From Geothrix fermentans DSM 14018 (lineage in GTDB: Bacteria; Acidobacteriota; Holophagae; Holophagales; Holophagaceae), in assembly GCF_000428885.1 (NCBI RefSeq), contig NZ_KE386810.1, positions 642,979-706,978 on the forward strand: a stretch of DNA of 64,000 nt. The letters are read 5' to 3'. Below are positions 39,890-48,589 of the stretch, piece after piece. The position numbers and the translations under genes are program-made. Within the stretch, counting starts at the first letter, position 1. Each line of letters starts with the position of its first letter. The notes beneath the pieces are model-generated. The model did not search any database. It was not told the DNA's origin and was given only the letters and a program-made list of their open reading frames with translations.

Positions 39890-42010
39890 ATGCTTCCCGC
39901 CCGACTTCTGCCCTGCCTCGCCGTGCTGACGGCCATGGCCCAGGAGCCCGCCAAGCCCGAACCCGCCGCCCCCACCCTGGCCGAGGTGAAGGTGAAGGCC
40001 GCCAAGACCAAGCCCAAGACCGAGGACCGGGAGTACCAGCCGGTCACCGCCCGCACCGCCACCAAGATCGAGGCGCCGCTGAAGGACATCCCCCAGACCG
40101 TGGACCAGGTGCCCGCCGCCCTGCTGAAGGACCAGGGGGCCCGCTCCATCCAGGACGCGCTGAAGAACGTGCCGGGCGTGGGCTTCAGCAGCGGCGACGG
40201 CCAGCGCGACCAGGTGACCATCCGAGGCTTCACCGCCATCGGCGACCAGTTCGTGGACGGCATCCGCGACGACGGACTGTACTTCCGCGACCTCAGCAAC
40301 GTGGAGCGCGTGGAGGTGCTGAAGGGCCCCGCCTCCGTGCTCTACGGCCGCGGCTCCTCCGGCGGCATGATCAACCGCAGCACCAAGCAGCCGGACGGCC
40401 AACTCCTCCGGGAGCTGGAGCTGACCCTGGGCACCCTGGGCCAGCGCCGCGCCAGCTTCGACCTGGGCGGCGCGGCGGGGGGGGCCAACTACCGCCTGAC
40501 CGGCGCCCTGGAGGACTCGGGCGGCTTCCGTGACCAGTCCTTCCTGGAGCGCCAGGCCCTGGCCCCCTCCTTCGGCTGGCGCTTCGGCAAGGACACGAAG
40601 CTCACGGTCCAGTTCGACTACCTGCGCGACAAGCGCCTCACGGACTTCGGCATCCCCGGCCTTCTCAGCACGGGCCGCCCGGTGGAGGTTCCCCGCGAGA
40701 CCTACTACGGCTCCGCCGACGCCCGGAAGGACGACACCAGCCGCTCGGAAGTCTACGGCACCACCGTCACCTTCGAGCACCGCTTCAGCCCGGCCCTCAG
40801 CCTCCGCAACGCCACGCGGGCCTACGACTTCGACCTGGACCGCCACAACACGCTGGTGGGCGCCGTGAACGAGGCCGCGGGGACCGTCTCCCTCACCCAC
40901 GGCGACCTCCGCCGCCAGGAGCGCGGCCTCTTCGACCAGCTGGAGCTGGTGCAGCGGATCAGCACGGGCTCCATCCACCACCAGCTGCTCTACGGCCTGG
41001 AGCTGGGCCTCCAGCGCAAGGGGGCCCGGAACTTCTCCTTCGCCAACGCCGTGACCGTGGCGCTCTACGATCCCGTCCTGAAGCCCCTGCCCGCCTTCAA
41101 CTACGCGGTGCCCGCCGGCGACACGCTGACGCACCAGAAGAGCCTCAGCGGCTACGTCCAGGACCTGGTGGAATTCACCCCGCAGTGGAAGGCCCTGGTG
41201 GGCGTGCGCTGGGACCGCTTCGACCAGTCCACCCAGGACTTCAAGGCCCTGAGGACCCTGGCGCGGGTGGACACGGCCTGGAGCCCCCGGGCCGGCCTGG
41301 TCTTCCAGCCAACGGAGGTGCAGTCCTACTACCTGTCCTACAGCCGGAGCTTCCAGCCCTCGGCGGAGCTGCTGCCGCTGGCCGTCAACAACGCCGCCGT
41401 GGATCCCGAGCGCACCCGCAACTGGGAGCTGGGCGCCAAGTACGACCTCTTCGCCGGCAAGGCCGCCGCCACCGCGGCCCTCTTCAACCTGGAGCGCACG
41501 GGCATCAAGAGCACGGATCCGGCCAACCCGGCCCTCCTCATCCCCGTGGGCACCCAGCGCACCAACGGCCTGGAGCTGAGCCTGGGCGGGGAGATCGCCG
41601 AGGGCTGGCGCGTGCGCGCCGGCTACGCCCACCTGGATGGCCGCATCACCGGCTCCACCCCGGGCACCAAGGTGAGCGGCGTGCCCATCGAGGGGCACCG
41701 CCCCAGCCTCACGCCGGTGGACAGCGGCAACCTCTGGGTCACCTGGGACATCACGCCCGGCTGGGGGGCAGGGCTCGGCCTGAACGCCTCCGGCGACCGC
41801 TTCGCCTCCAGCAGCAACCGGGTGCGGCTGGGCTCGTACACCACCGTCGACGGGGCCGTCTACTACCGCTCCCAGCGATGGGACCTGGCGCTGAATCTCA
41901 AGAACCTCGCCAACCGGAAGTACATCGTCTCCGGCCACGGCGCCAGCGACCTCCTGCTGGTGCCCGGGGCGCCCTTCAGCGCGGACCTCAGCCTCCGGCT
42001 GCGGCTTTAG
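39890..42010 (+). CDS. TonB-dependent catecholate/ferric-siderophore receptor
   Basis: This is a 706-residue outer-membrane receptor with a short signal peptide (about 1-17), an N-terminal plug (PQTVDQVPAALLKDQGARSI, LKNVPGVGFSSGDGQRDQVTIRG cut here to RDQVTIRGF, VDGIRDDGLYFRD, LKGPASVLYGRGSSGGMINR) and a 22-strand barrel. The plug pattern is that of the Fiu/FhuE siderophore-receptor group. The C-terminus is LSLRLRL rather than the common aromatic end. It is co-transcribed with tonB and with a PepSY membrane protein. The exact siderophore is not visible. Confidence 0.9.
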   Translation: MLPARLLPCLAVLTAMAQEPAKPEPAAPTLAEVKVKAAKTKPKTEDREYQPVTARTATKIEAPLKDIPQTVDQVPAALLKDQGARSIQDALKNVPGVGFSSGDGQRDQVTIRGFTAIGDQFVDGIRDDGLYFRDLSNVERVEVLKGPASVLYGRGSSGGMINRSTKQPDGQLLRELELTLGTLGQRRASFDLGGAAGGANYRLTGALEDSGGFRDQSFLERQALAPSFGWRFGKDTKLTVQFDYLRDKRLTDFGIPGLLSTGRPVEVPRETYYGSADARKDDTSRSEVYGTTVTFEHRFSPALSLRNATRAYDFDLDRHNTLVGAVNEAAGTVSLTHGDLRRQERGLFDQLELVQRISTGSIHHQLLYGLELGLQRKGARNFSFANAVTVALYDPVLKPLPAFNYAVPAGDTLTHQKSLSGYVQDLVEFTPQWKALVGVRWDRFDQSTQDFKALRTLARVDTAWSPRAGLVFQPTEVQSYYLSYSRSFQPSAELLPLAVNNAAVDPERTRNWELGAKYDLFAGKAAATAALFNLERTGIKSTDPANPALLIPVGTQRTNGLELSLGGEIAEGWRVRAGYAHLDGRITGSTPGTKVSGVPIEGHRPSLTPVDSGNLWVTWDITPGWGAGLGLNASGDRFASSSNRVRLGSYTTVDGAVYYRSQRWDLALNLKNLANRKYIVSGHGASDLLLVPGAPFSADLSLRLRL

Positions 42011-42013
42011 CCT

Positions 42014-42631
42014 GTGGCTGGTTCCCGCCGCCTCCTGGTCTGGCTCCGCCGGATCCACGCCTGGGTGGGCCTGGCGGGAGCCGCCCTGGGCCTGCTCTTC
42101 GGCCTTACGGGCTTCCTCCTGAACCACCGGGCCGTCATGAAGCTCCCCGGCGGGCGCATCGCCGTGGAGAAGGTCCAGGTCCCGCTGGAGGCGGTGCCCG
42201 ACGCGCCGGAAACCCTGGCCCGGGACCTGGCCGCCCGCCTGGGCTTCGCCCCGGAGCGGGCCCGGTGGACGGTCCAGGCCCCCCGGCCCGTGCAGTTCGG
42301 CGGCGCCCCCGTCACCGCCGCCGGAACCTGGACCATCCTCCTGGGCACCCACACCCGGCAGGTGCGGGCCACCTACCTGCCGGGCAACCGGACGGCGGAG
42401 CTGGATTGGCGCCGGGCGGACGCCCTGGGCGCCCTCCAGCGCATGCACAAGGCGGACGCGGGGCACGCTCCGTGGATCCTCCTGGCGGACGCCTTCGCCG
42501 GGGCCCTGGTCTTCCTCACCCTCAGCGGCACGCTGCTCTGGACGCGGCTGGCGGGGAGCCGGCTCCTGGCCATGGGCCTGGCCGGCGGGGGCGGCCTGGT
42601 CCTCCTGGCGGTGGCCGCCGCGGCCTGGTAG
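42014..42631 (+). CDS. PepSY-associated membrane protein, probable ferric-siderophore reductase partner
   Basis: This is a 205-residue inner-membrane protein with a PepSY-TM layout: helix 1 with RRIHAWVGLAGAALGLLFG, a periplasmic PepSY-like domain and a second helix pair beginning near residue 155 (LADAFAGALVFLTLSGTLLW). Conserved His residues (HAWVG, NHRAVM, MHKADAGH) may hold haem, as in PepSY proteins that release iron from siderophores. The start is GTG, 3 nt after the receptor stop, so it belongs to the tonB operon. Function is inferred from family and context. Confidence 0.78.
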   Translation: MAGSRRLLVWLRRIHAWVGLAGAALGLLFGLTGFLLNHRAVMKLPGGRIAVEKVQVPLEAVPDAPETLARDLAARLGFAPERARWTVQAPRPVQFGGAPVTAAGTWTILLGTHTRQVRATYLPGNRTAELDWRRADALGALQRMHKADAGHAPWILLADAFAGALVFLTLSGTLLWTRLAGSRLLAMGLAGGGGLVLLAVAAAAW

Positions 42632-43525
42632 TCAGACGAAGGCCTTCGCCGCCTCGGAGATGGCCAGCACGGCGGGGTGCCGCAGGCGCCGGTCCAGGGT
42701 GAGGGCGAAGACCCGCTCCCGGACGTTCTTCGCCGGGCCGAGTCGGCGGACCTGGTACTGGCGCTCCACCTCCCGCGCCAGGGGCGCGGGGGCGGAGAAG
42801 AAACCGTGGCCCTTCTGGCCGAAGGTCTTGAGGAGCGCACTGTCGTCGAACTCCCCGCCGATGCGCGGGCGGAGCCCTTCGGACTCGAACCACTGGTCCA
42901 GCTGCCGCCGCAGGGCCGTCCCCTCCGGCGGCAGCAGGAAGGGCGCGCCGTCCAGGCAGCGCGGGAAGGTCCCCGGGTGCGCCTTCCGCAGCCCCGCGGT
43001 ACCGAACACCTGCACCCCGCACTCGCCCAGGAGGTGGCTGAAGGCCCGGACCGGGTTGTTCGGCGGCGGCGGGGCGTCCGAAAGCACGAGGTCCAGCTCG
43101 TGCAGGGAGAGCTTGGCCAGCAGCCGCTCCGTCCGATCCTCCAGGCAGACCAGCCGGATGCCCTCGGGCACCTTCAGGGCCGGTTCCAGCAGCCGGTGGA
43201 CCATGAGCTTGGGCAGGGCATCGGAGATGCCCACGGTCAGGAGGGGCGCCCGTCCTTTGGCCAGCCCCGCCATGGACTCCCTCAGCTCCTGGCCCAGGCC
43301 GAAGATGCCGTCGGCATAGCGGAAGGCCGTGCGGCCGGCCTCCGTCAGGACCAGGCCCCGCCCCTGCTTCTCGAAGAGTTTCACGCCCAGCGAGGCCTCC
43401 AGCGCCCGGATCTGGGCGCTGAGGGTGGGCTGGGCCAGCCGCAGGCGCTCCGCCGCCCGGGTCACCCCGCCCTCCCGGGCCGTGGTCCAGAAGTAGAGGA
43501 GGTGATGGTAGTTCAGCCAGTCCAT
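42632..43525 (-). CDS. LysR-family transcriptional regulator (NhaR-like)
   Basis: This is a 297-residue regulator with an N-terminal winged HTH (about 4-63: LNYHHLLYFWTTAREGGVTRAAERLRLAQPTLSAQIRALE, given here by its ends) and a substrate-binding domain. The LNYHHLLYFW start is characteristic of the NhaR subgroup, which responds to sodium/alkaline stress or envelope signals. It is divergent from the hpf gene, with a 19-bp palindrome in the gap, and its stop directly abuts the PepSY gene. Its targets could be hpf/terC, itself, or both. Confidence 0.88.
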   Translation of the reverse strand: MDWLNYHHLLYFWTTAREGGVTRAAERLRLAQPTLSAQIRALEASLGVKLFEKQGRGLVLTEAGRTAFRYADGIFGLGQELRESMAGLAKGRAPLLTVGISDALPKLMVHRLLEPALKVPEGIRLVCLEDRTERLLAKLSLHELDLVLSDAPPPPNNPVRAFSHLLGECGVQVFGTAGLRKAHPGTFPRCLDGAPFLLPPEGTALRRQLDQWFESEGLRPRIGGEFDDSALLKTFGQKGHGFFSAPAPLAREVERQYQVRRLGPAKNVRERVFALTLDRRLRHPAVLAISEAAKAFV

Positions 43526-43540
43526 GCGATGTCTTTCAAT

Positions 43541-43559
43541 ACATAGATAATAACTATGT
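43541..43559. promoter_or_regulatory. LysR-type operator palindrome
   Basis: ACATAG (43541-43546) and CTATGT (43554-43559) form a perfect dyad with a 7-bp AT-only spacer. The pattern contains the T-N11-A core typical of LysR-type sites and lies 16 bp upstream of the LysR start in an AT-rich patch of an otherwise GC-rich region. It could serve both divergent promoters. Confidence 0.6.
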
Positions 43560-43623
43560 TTTCAATTTTTTTATCTATTTGATCGATGTTTCACCCGCCC
43601 TGAAACTGGAGCCCGGAGGCACC

Positions 43624-43929
43624 ATGAACATCCAGATCAGAGCGATCGGAATCCCGGCCACCGAGGCGATCTCAGCCCACATCGAGCGGCGCCTGGCCTT
43701 CGCCCTGTCCCGGTTCTCCACCCAGCTCGACCGGGTCCTCGTCCGGTTCAGCGACCTGAACGGCCCCAAGGGCGGGAACGACAAGGTCTGCCAGGTGGAC
43801 CTCGAGGTGCGGGGGCTGGGGCCTGCCTCCGTGGAGGCCCGGGACGCGGACCTCTACGCCGCCGTGGACCTGGCCGCCGCCAAGGCCGGCCGGAGGGTGG
43901 CCCACCTGCTGGACCGGCGCCGGTCCTAG
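43624..43929 (+). CDS. hpf: Short ribosome hibernation promoting factor (HPF/RaiA)
   Basis: This is a 101-residue protein with the S30AE/HPF fold: MNIQIRAIGIPATEAISAHI, then RVLVRFSDLNG, VDLEVRGLGPASVEARDADLYAAVDLAAAK and a basic end GRRVAHLLDRRRS. Such proteins bind the 30S decoding site in stationary phase. GGAGG lies five bases before the ATG, which decides the start over an upstream in-frame codon. No C-terminal dimerisation domain is present, so it is the short type. It is followed by terC. Confidence 0.85.
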   Translation: MNIQIRAIGIPATEAISAHIERRLAFALSRFSTQLDRVLVRFSDLNGPKGGNDKVCQVDLEVRGLGPASVEARDADLYAAVDLAAAKAGRRVAHLLDRRRS

Positions 43930-44006
43930 GAGGCTGATCCATGGAGCATCCGGCCCCCTTCCTCCGGTTCCCCCGCCCCGCCCCCGCCGCCCAAAGGAGC
44001 GTCTGA

Positions 44007-44954
44007 ATGGAGAGCATCGGTTCGCCCTGGATGTGGGGCGCGTTCATCGCCTTCGTGCTGGGCATGCTGGCCCTGGACCTGGGCGTGTTCCACCGCAAGG
44101 CCCACCGGGTGGGGGTCCGCGAGGCCGCCCTCTGGAGCGTCGTCTGGGTCGCCCTGGCCCTGACCTTCAACCTGATCCTGTGGCGGGCCTTCGGCCCCCA
44201 GCGCGGGATGGAGTTCCTCACGGGCTACCTCATCGAGAAGGCCCTGAGCGTGGACAACATCTTCGTCTTCGTGCTGATCTTCGGGGCCTTCTCCGTGCCC
44301 GACATCTACCAGCACCGGGTGCTCTTCTGGGGCATCCTCGGGGCCCTGGCCCTGCGGGCCCTCTTCGTGGGCCTGGGCGCCGCGCTCATCGCCTCCTTCC
44401 ACTGGGTGCTCTACCTCTTCGGCGCCTTCCTGGTCATCACGGGCATCAAGATGCTGGTGGCACGGAACCAGGGATTCGATCCCAGGAACAACCCGCTCTT
44501 CCGTCTGTTCAGGAAGGCGGTGCCGGCGGTGGAGACCTACCACGGCCCCGCCTTCACCGTCGTGGCGGGCGGGCGCCGCTACGCCACCCCCCTGCTGCTG
44601 GTGCTGGTGGCGGTGGAGCTGACGGACCTGGTGTTCGCCGTGGACTCGGTCCCCGCCATCTTCGCCGTCACGCGGGATCCCTTCATCGTCTTCACCTCGA
44701 ACATCTTCGCCATCCTGGGCCTGCGCAGCCTCTACTTCCTCCTCGCGGGCGTGGCGGACCGGTTCCACCTGCTCAAGGTGGGCCTGAGCCTCGTGCTGGT
44801 CTTCGTGGGCCTCAAGATGCTGGTGGTCGAGGCCTACAAGGTTCCCGTGGCCTGGAGCCTCGGCATCATCGGCCTGCTGGTGGGCGGGTCCGTGGCCGCC
44901 TCCCTGATCTGGCCCAAAGCACCCCACCCCGCCGGTCCCCCGGCGACCCCCTGA
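44007..44954 (+). CDS. terC: TerC/Alx-family membrane protein
   Basis: This is a 315-residue inner-membrane protein with about nine helices. The family core EKALSVDNIFVFVLIF and its second-half mirror VELTDLVFAVDSVPAIF carry the acidic residues thought to bind metal; FHRKAHRVGVREA follows the first helix as in Alx. Alx and YceF-type members export manganese or load metal onto secreted enzymes. No yybP-ykoY-like manganese riboswitch is visible in the 77-nt leader. It precedes a zinc-ribbon gene by 11 nt, so the two are likely co-transcribed. Confidence 0.9.
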   Translation: MESIGSPWMWGAFIAFVLGMLALDLGVFHRKAHRVGVREAALWSVVWVALALTFNLILWRAFGPQRGMEFLTGYLIEKALSVDNIFVFVLIFGAFSVPDIYQHRVLFWGILGALALRALFVGLGAALIASFHWVLYLFGAFLVITGIKMLVARNQGFDPRNNPLFRLFRKAVPAVETYHGPAFTVVAGGRRYATPLLLVLVAVELTDLVFAVDSVPAIFAVTRDPFIVFTSNIFAILGLRSLYFLLAGVADRFHLLKVGLSLVLVFVGLKMLVVEAYKVPVAWSLGIIGLLVGGSVAASLIWPKAPHPAGPPATP

Positions 44955-44965
44955 AAGGAGCCCCC

Positions 44966-45274
44966 ATGCCCATCAAGCCCAGCACGCCGGAAGAAGAGTT
45001 CTTCGCCCGACAGGAATGGGAGCGGAAGCGCGCGCTCGCCCAGACCCGGGAGCAGGCCCTGAAGGAGGAGGAGCGGAAGGCGCTCCGCGAGCGCCACTGG
45101 ATGCGCTGCCCCAAGTGCGGCATGGAGCTGGTGGAGATCGCCTACCAGGGCCACCAGATCGACCAGTGCTCCTCCTGCCGGGGCGTGTGGCTCGACGCCG
45201 GCGAACTCGAAGCCCTCTCGAAGGCCGAGGACACCGGCTTCCTGGGAAGCCTGGGACGCCTCTTCAAAGACTGA
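44966..45274 (+). CDS. Zinc-ribbon protein (zf-TFIIB type)
   Basis: This is a 102-residue soluble protein. A charged N-terminal helix (about 8-45, rich in Glu, Arg and Lys) is followed by a zinc ribbon MRCPKCGMELVEIAYQGH with QCSSCRGVWLDAGELEAL, the zf-TFIIB pattern with CxxC and CxxCxGxWLD. Function is unknown; such proteins are often near membrane or proteostasis genes. AAGGAG lies five to six bases before the ATG. It follows terC closely. Confidence 0.88.
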   Translation: MPIKPSTPEEEFFARQEWERKRALAQTREQALKEEERKALRERHWMRCPKCGMELVEIAYQGHQIDQCSSCRGVWLDAGELEALSKAEDTGFLGSLGRLFKD

Positions 45275-45417
45275 CGGCTCGCCCCCCTGGAACCCCGGGT
45301 CGCCCTCGCCAGCTCCGGTCCGTCCCGGAACCCTGGCCGGGGCCCGGGGTTCCCCCATGTTGTGCCTCATCCCCAACCCCGGCCGGGCCCAGTCCCCGGC
45401 CCCTGCCCGGAGGCACC

Positions 45418-45987
45418 ATGCATCGCTTCTCCACATCCCTCATGGTGGCCGCTGCGGTCTTCGCCGGCCCGGCGCTCTACGCCGAGGACTTCATGCCGCT
45501 GATGAAGACCACCCAGGCCACCTGGCCCGCCAAGCAGCACATCGGCGTGATCTGCGACTACTCGGCCAGCCGCGACGAGGTGCTGGCCCTGGCGCGGGCC
45601 GCCGGCGAAGGCGCCTTCATCACCGTGGCGGACACCCGCAGCCCGGACAAAGCCGTGCCCGCCGCCCACCTCATCGCCAACCACCAGGCGGACTATGTGG
45701 TGCTCCTGCCCAGCGACCGCGCCTTCCGGGACGGGTCCATCGGCGCCACCAAGGCCATCTCCCAGCTCGCGAAGCGGGGTGTGCCGGCCATCGGCACCAC
45801 CCCGGTGGCCCTGAAGCAGGGGGCGGTGTTCAGCGTGGGTGAGGGCACGAAGGGCGAGCTGCTGGTGACGGACCGGCTCATCGGAACCGTGGACGTGATC
45901 CTGCCCAGCCGCGGCATGGTCCTGAAGGGGGCCCTGGTGCTCCGCGAGCCCGGCATGGCCACCATCGCGGTCAGCGCCGCGGAATGA
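45418..45987 (+). CDS. Secreted protein with periplasmic-binding-like fold, function unknown
   Basis: This is a 189-residue protein with a signal peptide (about 1-22, ending ALYAED). The mature part alternates strands and helices: IGVICDYSASRDEVLALA, ADYVVLLPSDRAFRDG, GVPAIGTTPVALKQGAVFSVGEGTKGELLV (shown by its ends) and a final IGTVDVILPSRG. It resembles one lobe of an ABC-type binding protein but is too short to hold two lobes. GGAGG lies six bases before the ATG. No transporter is adjacent, so a sensing role is possible; I cannot assign a function. Confidence 0.75.
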   Translation: MHRFSTSLMVAAAVFAGPALYAEDFMPLMKTTQATWPAKQHIGVICDYSASRDEVLALARAAGEGAFITVADTRSPDKAVPAAHLIANHQADYVVLLPSDRAFRDGSIGATKAISQLAKRGVPAIGTTPVALKQGAVFSVGEGTKGELLVTDRLIGTVDVILPSRGMVLKGALVLREPGMATIAVSAAE

Positions 45988-46033
45988 TCCCCCCGCCACG
46001 GGAAGGCCCGGCCCCGCGCCGGGCCTTCCTCTG

Positions 46034-46786
46034 TCAGAGCCACTCCCCGAACTGGTCCCGGTAGGTGCGGCTGAGGGTGAGGCGGGTGCCGTCGCGCATG
46101 ATCACCAGGTGATCGCCGCCGGTCCAGGGCTGGAACTCCCGGATACAGTCCAGGTTCACGATGGCCGACCGGTGGATGCGCCTGAACCGCGCGGGATCGA
46201 GCTTCGCCAGCAGGCCGGTCATGGTCTGGCGGACCAGGTGGGAGGTGCCCTCGACATGGAGGCGGACGTAGTTGTCCTCGGCCTCGATCCACTGCACGGC
46301 CTCCGTCCGCACCAGGACGTGGCGATCCCCCGCGCGCACGAGGAGCCGGTCCGCCCAGGGGCGGTCCCGGCCCAGGCTGGCCATGAGGGCCTCCAGGTCC
46401 GGCCCTTTCTGCCCGGTGGGGGATCGGCACCAGCGCCGGGCCCGCTCGAGGGCCTGGTGGAACCGCTCCGGCGAGAAGGGCTTCAGGAGGTAGTCCACGG
46501 CGTGGACCTCGAAGGCGCGCAGGGCGTGCTGATCGTAGGCGGTGATGAAGAGGGTGGGCGGCATGCGGTCCGGCCCCACGGCCTCCACCACGCCGAAGCC
46601 GTCCAGCTCCGGCATCTGGATGTCCATGAAGACCAGGTCCGGGGCCAGCTCTTCGATGGCCTTCACCGCCTCCAGGCCGTTGGCGCACTCTCCCACGACC
46701 TCGATGTCCGTGGACCGGCGGAGCAGGTGCCGGATGCGCTGGCGGGCCAGCATCTCGTCGTCGACCACCAGGGCCCGGAGGTTCAC
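46034..46786 (-). CDS. LytTR-family response regulator (second system)
   Basis: This is a 250-residue regulator with a receiver domain (DDE near 10, phospho-Asp in LVFMDIQMPELDG, FITAYDQ, LLKPFS) and a LytTR domain (about 150-250: VQWIEAEDNYVRLH, FRRIHRSAIVNLDCI). The GTG start overlaps the stop of the kinase gene (GTGA), so the two are coupled. It is the LytR/YehT type. No direct repeat of LytTR-box form was found near it, so its targets are unknown. Confidence 0.9.
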   Translation of the reverse strand: MNLRALVVDDEMLARQRIRHLLRRSTDIEVVGECANGLEAVKAIEELAPDLVFMDIQMPELDGFGVVEAVGPDRMPPTLFITAYDQHALRAFEVHAVDYLLKPFSPERFHQALERARRWCRSPTGQKGPDLEALMASLGRDRPWADRLLVRAGDRHVLVRTEAVQWIEAEDNYVRLHVEGTSHLVRQTMTGLLAKLDPARFRRIHRSAIVNLDCIREFQPWTGGDHLVIMRDGTRLTLSRTYRDQFGEWL

Positions 46787-47862
46787 GGCGTGGCCCCGCT
46801 CGCATCCCCCAGGGGCAGCCGGAGCGCCACCAGGGTGCCCCGGCCGGGGGCGCCCAGGATATCCAGGCGGTAGAGCCCCTTGTAGATCAGGCCCAGCCGC
46901 GCCCGCACATTGCCCAGGCCCACGCCCTCCCCGCCCGGCTGGAAGCCCTTGCCGTCGTCCTGGACCTCCAGCGCCAGGTGTTCCGAATCCCGGACCGCCC
47001 GGAGCCGCAGCATCCCACCCCGGGAGCGGTCCGAGAGACCGTGCTTGAGCGCATTCTCCACCAGGGGCTGGAGGATAAAGCTGGGCACCCGCAGGTCCTG
47101 CACGGTGGCGGGGGCGTCCACCTCGACCCGCAGCCGGCCCTGGAACCGCACCTGCTCGATGGACAGGTAGGCCTGGATGAAGGCCAGCTCCTTCCACAGG
47201 GGCACCATCTGGTCCGGTGTCGCCTCCAGGGTCATCCGCAGGAAGTCCCCGAGCCGGCTGATCATGTCGTCAGCACCGTCGGGGTCGGTGTGGACCAGGG
47301 CGGAGATGGAGTTGAGCGTGTTGAAGAGGAAGTGCGGCTGGAGCTGCATGCGCAGGGCCTGGTTCCGCGCCTCGGCGAACCGGGCTTCCAGGCGCGCGGC
47401 CTCCACCTCGCGGGCCTGGTACTTCCGGTAGATCCGGAGTCCGTGGAAGGCCGCCACCACCGCCCACATGAAGAGCAGGTTCGTGTGGAAGTAGGCCCGG
47501 TAGAACCTCGGCAGCCCCTTCCGGATCATGGCCATGTCCAGGGGCTTCCCCCGGCCTTCCATGACGAGGGAGATCAGGTAGGCCAGGAACAGCCCCAGGA
47601 TGGCCACCAGGACGCTGGCCAGCAGGTGGAGGACCCAGGTCCGCCACTGGCCCCAGGCGAAGGACTCGATGGGGTGCCGGTCCGCCAGCCGGATCAGGAA
47701 GAGGCCCGCCAGCGCCCAGACCGCGTTCTGGAGCAGGTTCATCCCCAGGAGCCGCAGGAACGACTCGGCCGGATACATGACCATGTCCCAGGTGGCCATG
47801 TAGAGGCCCATCAGGCCCCAGATGCCCCAGTACCATCGCCACCTGCCGAGCGCGGGTTCCAT
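46783..47862 (-). CDS. LytS/YehU-type sensor histidine kinase (second system)
   Basis: This is a 359-residue kinase with four transmembrane helices (about 10-30, 42-60, 72-98 and 125-145), a coiled coil, a His_kinase domain with LQPHFLFNTLNSIS (phospho-His) and HATPase_c with LVENALKHG and DDGKGFQP. It lacks the 5TMR-LYT sensor of the system at 16.8 kb, so it reads a different signal. The pair is transcribed alone between a secreted-protein gene and tpx. Confidence 0.9.
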   Translation of the reverse strand: MEPALGRWRWYWGIWGLMGLYMATWDMVMYPAESFLRLLGMNLLQNAVWALAGLFLIRLADRHPIESFAWGQWRTWVLHLLASVLVAILGLFLAYLISLVMEGRGKPLDMAMIRKGLPRFYRAYFHTNLLFMWAVVAAFHGLRIYRKYQAREVEAARLEARFAEARNQALRMQLQPHFLFNTLNSISALVHTDPDGADDMISRLGDFLRMTLEATPDQMVPLWKELAFIQAYLSIEQVRFQGRLRVEVDAPATVQDLRVPSFILQPLVENALKHGLSDRSRGGMLRLRAVRDSEHLALEVQDDGKGFQPGGEGVGLGNVRARLGLIYKGLYRLDILGAPGRGTLVALRLPLGDASGATP

Positions 47863-48016
47863 GGTCCAAAGCTAGGGAGGATGGCCTGCCCCCGCCAGGA
47901 AAGCTGGGGCGAACCGAGGGATTCCGGGGGCGGTCCCGGCCCCCGGGGGCCGGGACGCGGGAACCTGCCCCCGGATCCCCCAATCGGAGTAGGATGGGCG
48001 CCGCCGGGAGGTCACC

Positions 48017-48562
48017 ATGGCCACGATCACCCTGAACGGGAACCCCACCCACACCTCCGGCGAGCTGCCCATCGTCGGCTTCGCCGTCCCCGCCTTCAGC
48101 CTCACCCGCACGGACCTCCGTGACCTCAGCAGCGCGGACCTGGCCGGGAAGCGGGTGGTGCTGAGCATCTTCCCCAGCCTCGACACCGCCACCTGCGCCA
48201 AGAGCATGCGGAGGTTCCACGAGCTCACGGCGGACCTCAGCGACGCGCTCCTGCTGTGCGTCTCCATGGACCTGCCCTTCGCCCAGGACCTCTTCTGCGG
48301 AACGGAGCACCTCGAGCGGGCGATCCCGGCGTCCGCCTTCCGCCACCCGGAGTTCGGCCGCGACCTTGGCGTCACCCTCGTGGACGGCCCCCTGCGCGGA
48401 CTCCTCGCCCGGGCCGTGGTGGCCATGGACGAGAACGGCACCGTCATCCACGCGGAGCTGGTGCCCGAGGTCACCCAGGAGCCGGACTACGAGGCCGCCA
48501 TCCATGCCATCCGCAGCCACCACCATCCCTGCCCGGAGGATGCGCTGGAGAGCACGGAGTAG
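48017..48562 (+). CDS. tpx: Thiol peroxidase Tpx
   Basis: Tpx reduces hydrogen and lipid peroxides with electrons from thioredoxin. The 181-residue atypical 2-Cys peroxiredoxin has the peroxidatic C60 in FPSLDTATCAKSMRRF and the resolving C94 in MDLPFAQDLFCG, plus ELPIVGFAVPAFSL at the N-terminus. A C-terminal tail of about 12 residues (HPCPEDALESTE) extends past the usual end of about 168. GGGAGG lies before the ATG. It is convergent with leuD across a large inverted repeat. Confidence 0.95.
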   Translation: MATITLNGNPTHTSGELPIVGFAVPAFSLTRTDLRDLSSADLAGKRVVLSIFPSLDTATCAKSMRRFHELTADLSDALLLCVSMDLPFAQDLFCGTEHLERAIPASAFRHPEFGRDLGVTLVDGPLRGLLARAVVAMDENGTVIHAELVPEVTQEPDYEAAIHAIRSHHHPCPEDALESTE

Positions 48563-48589
48563 GTGTTCCGATCAGGCCCTGGGAAAAGA

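Noticed and set aside
43930-44006. A manganese riboswitch (yybP-ykoY) before terC
   Set aside because: The 77-nt leader shows no paired structure with the expected conserved loops. It is too short and too C-rich.
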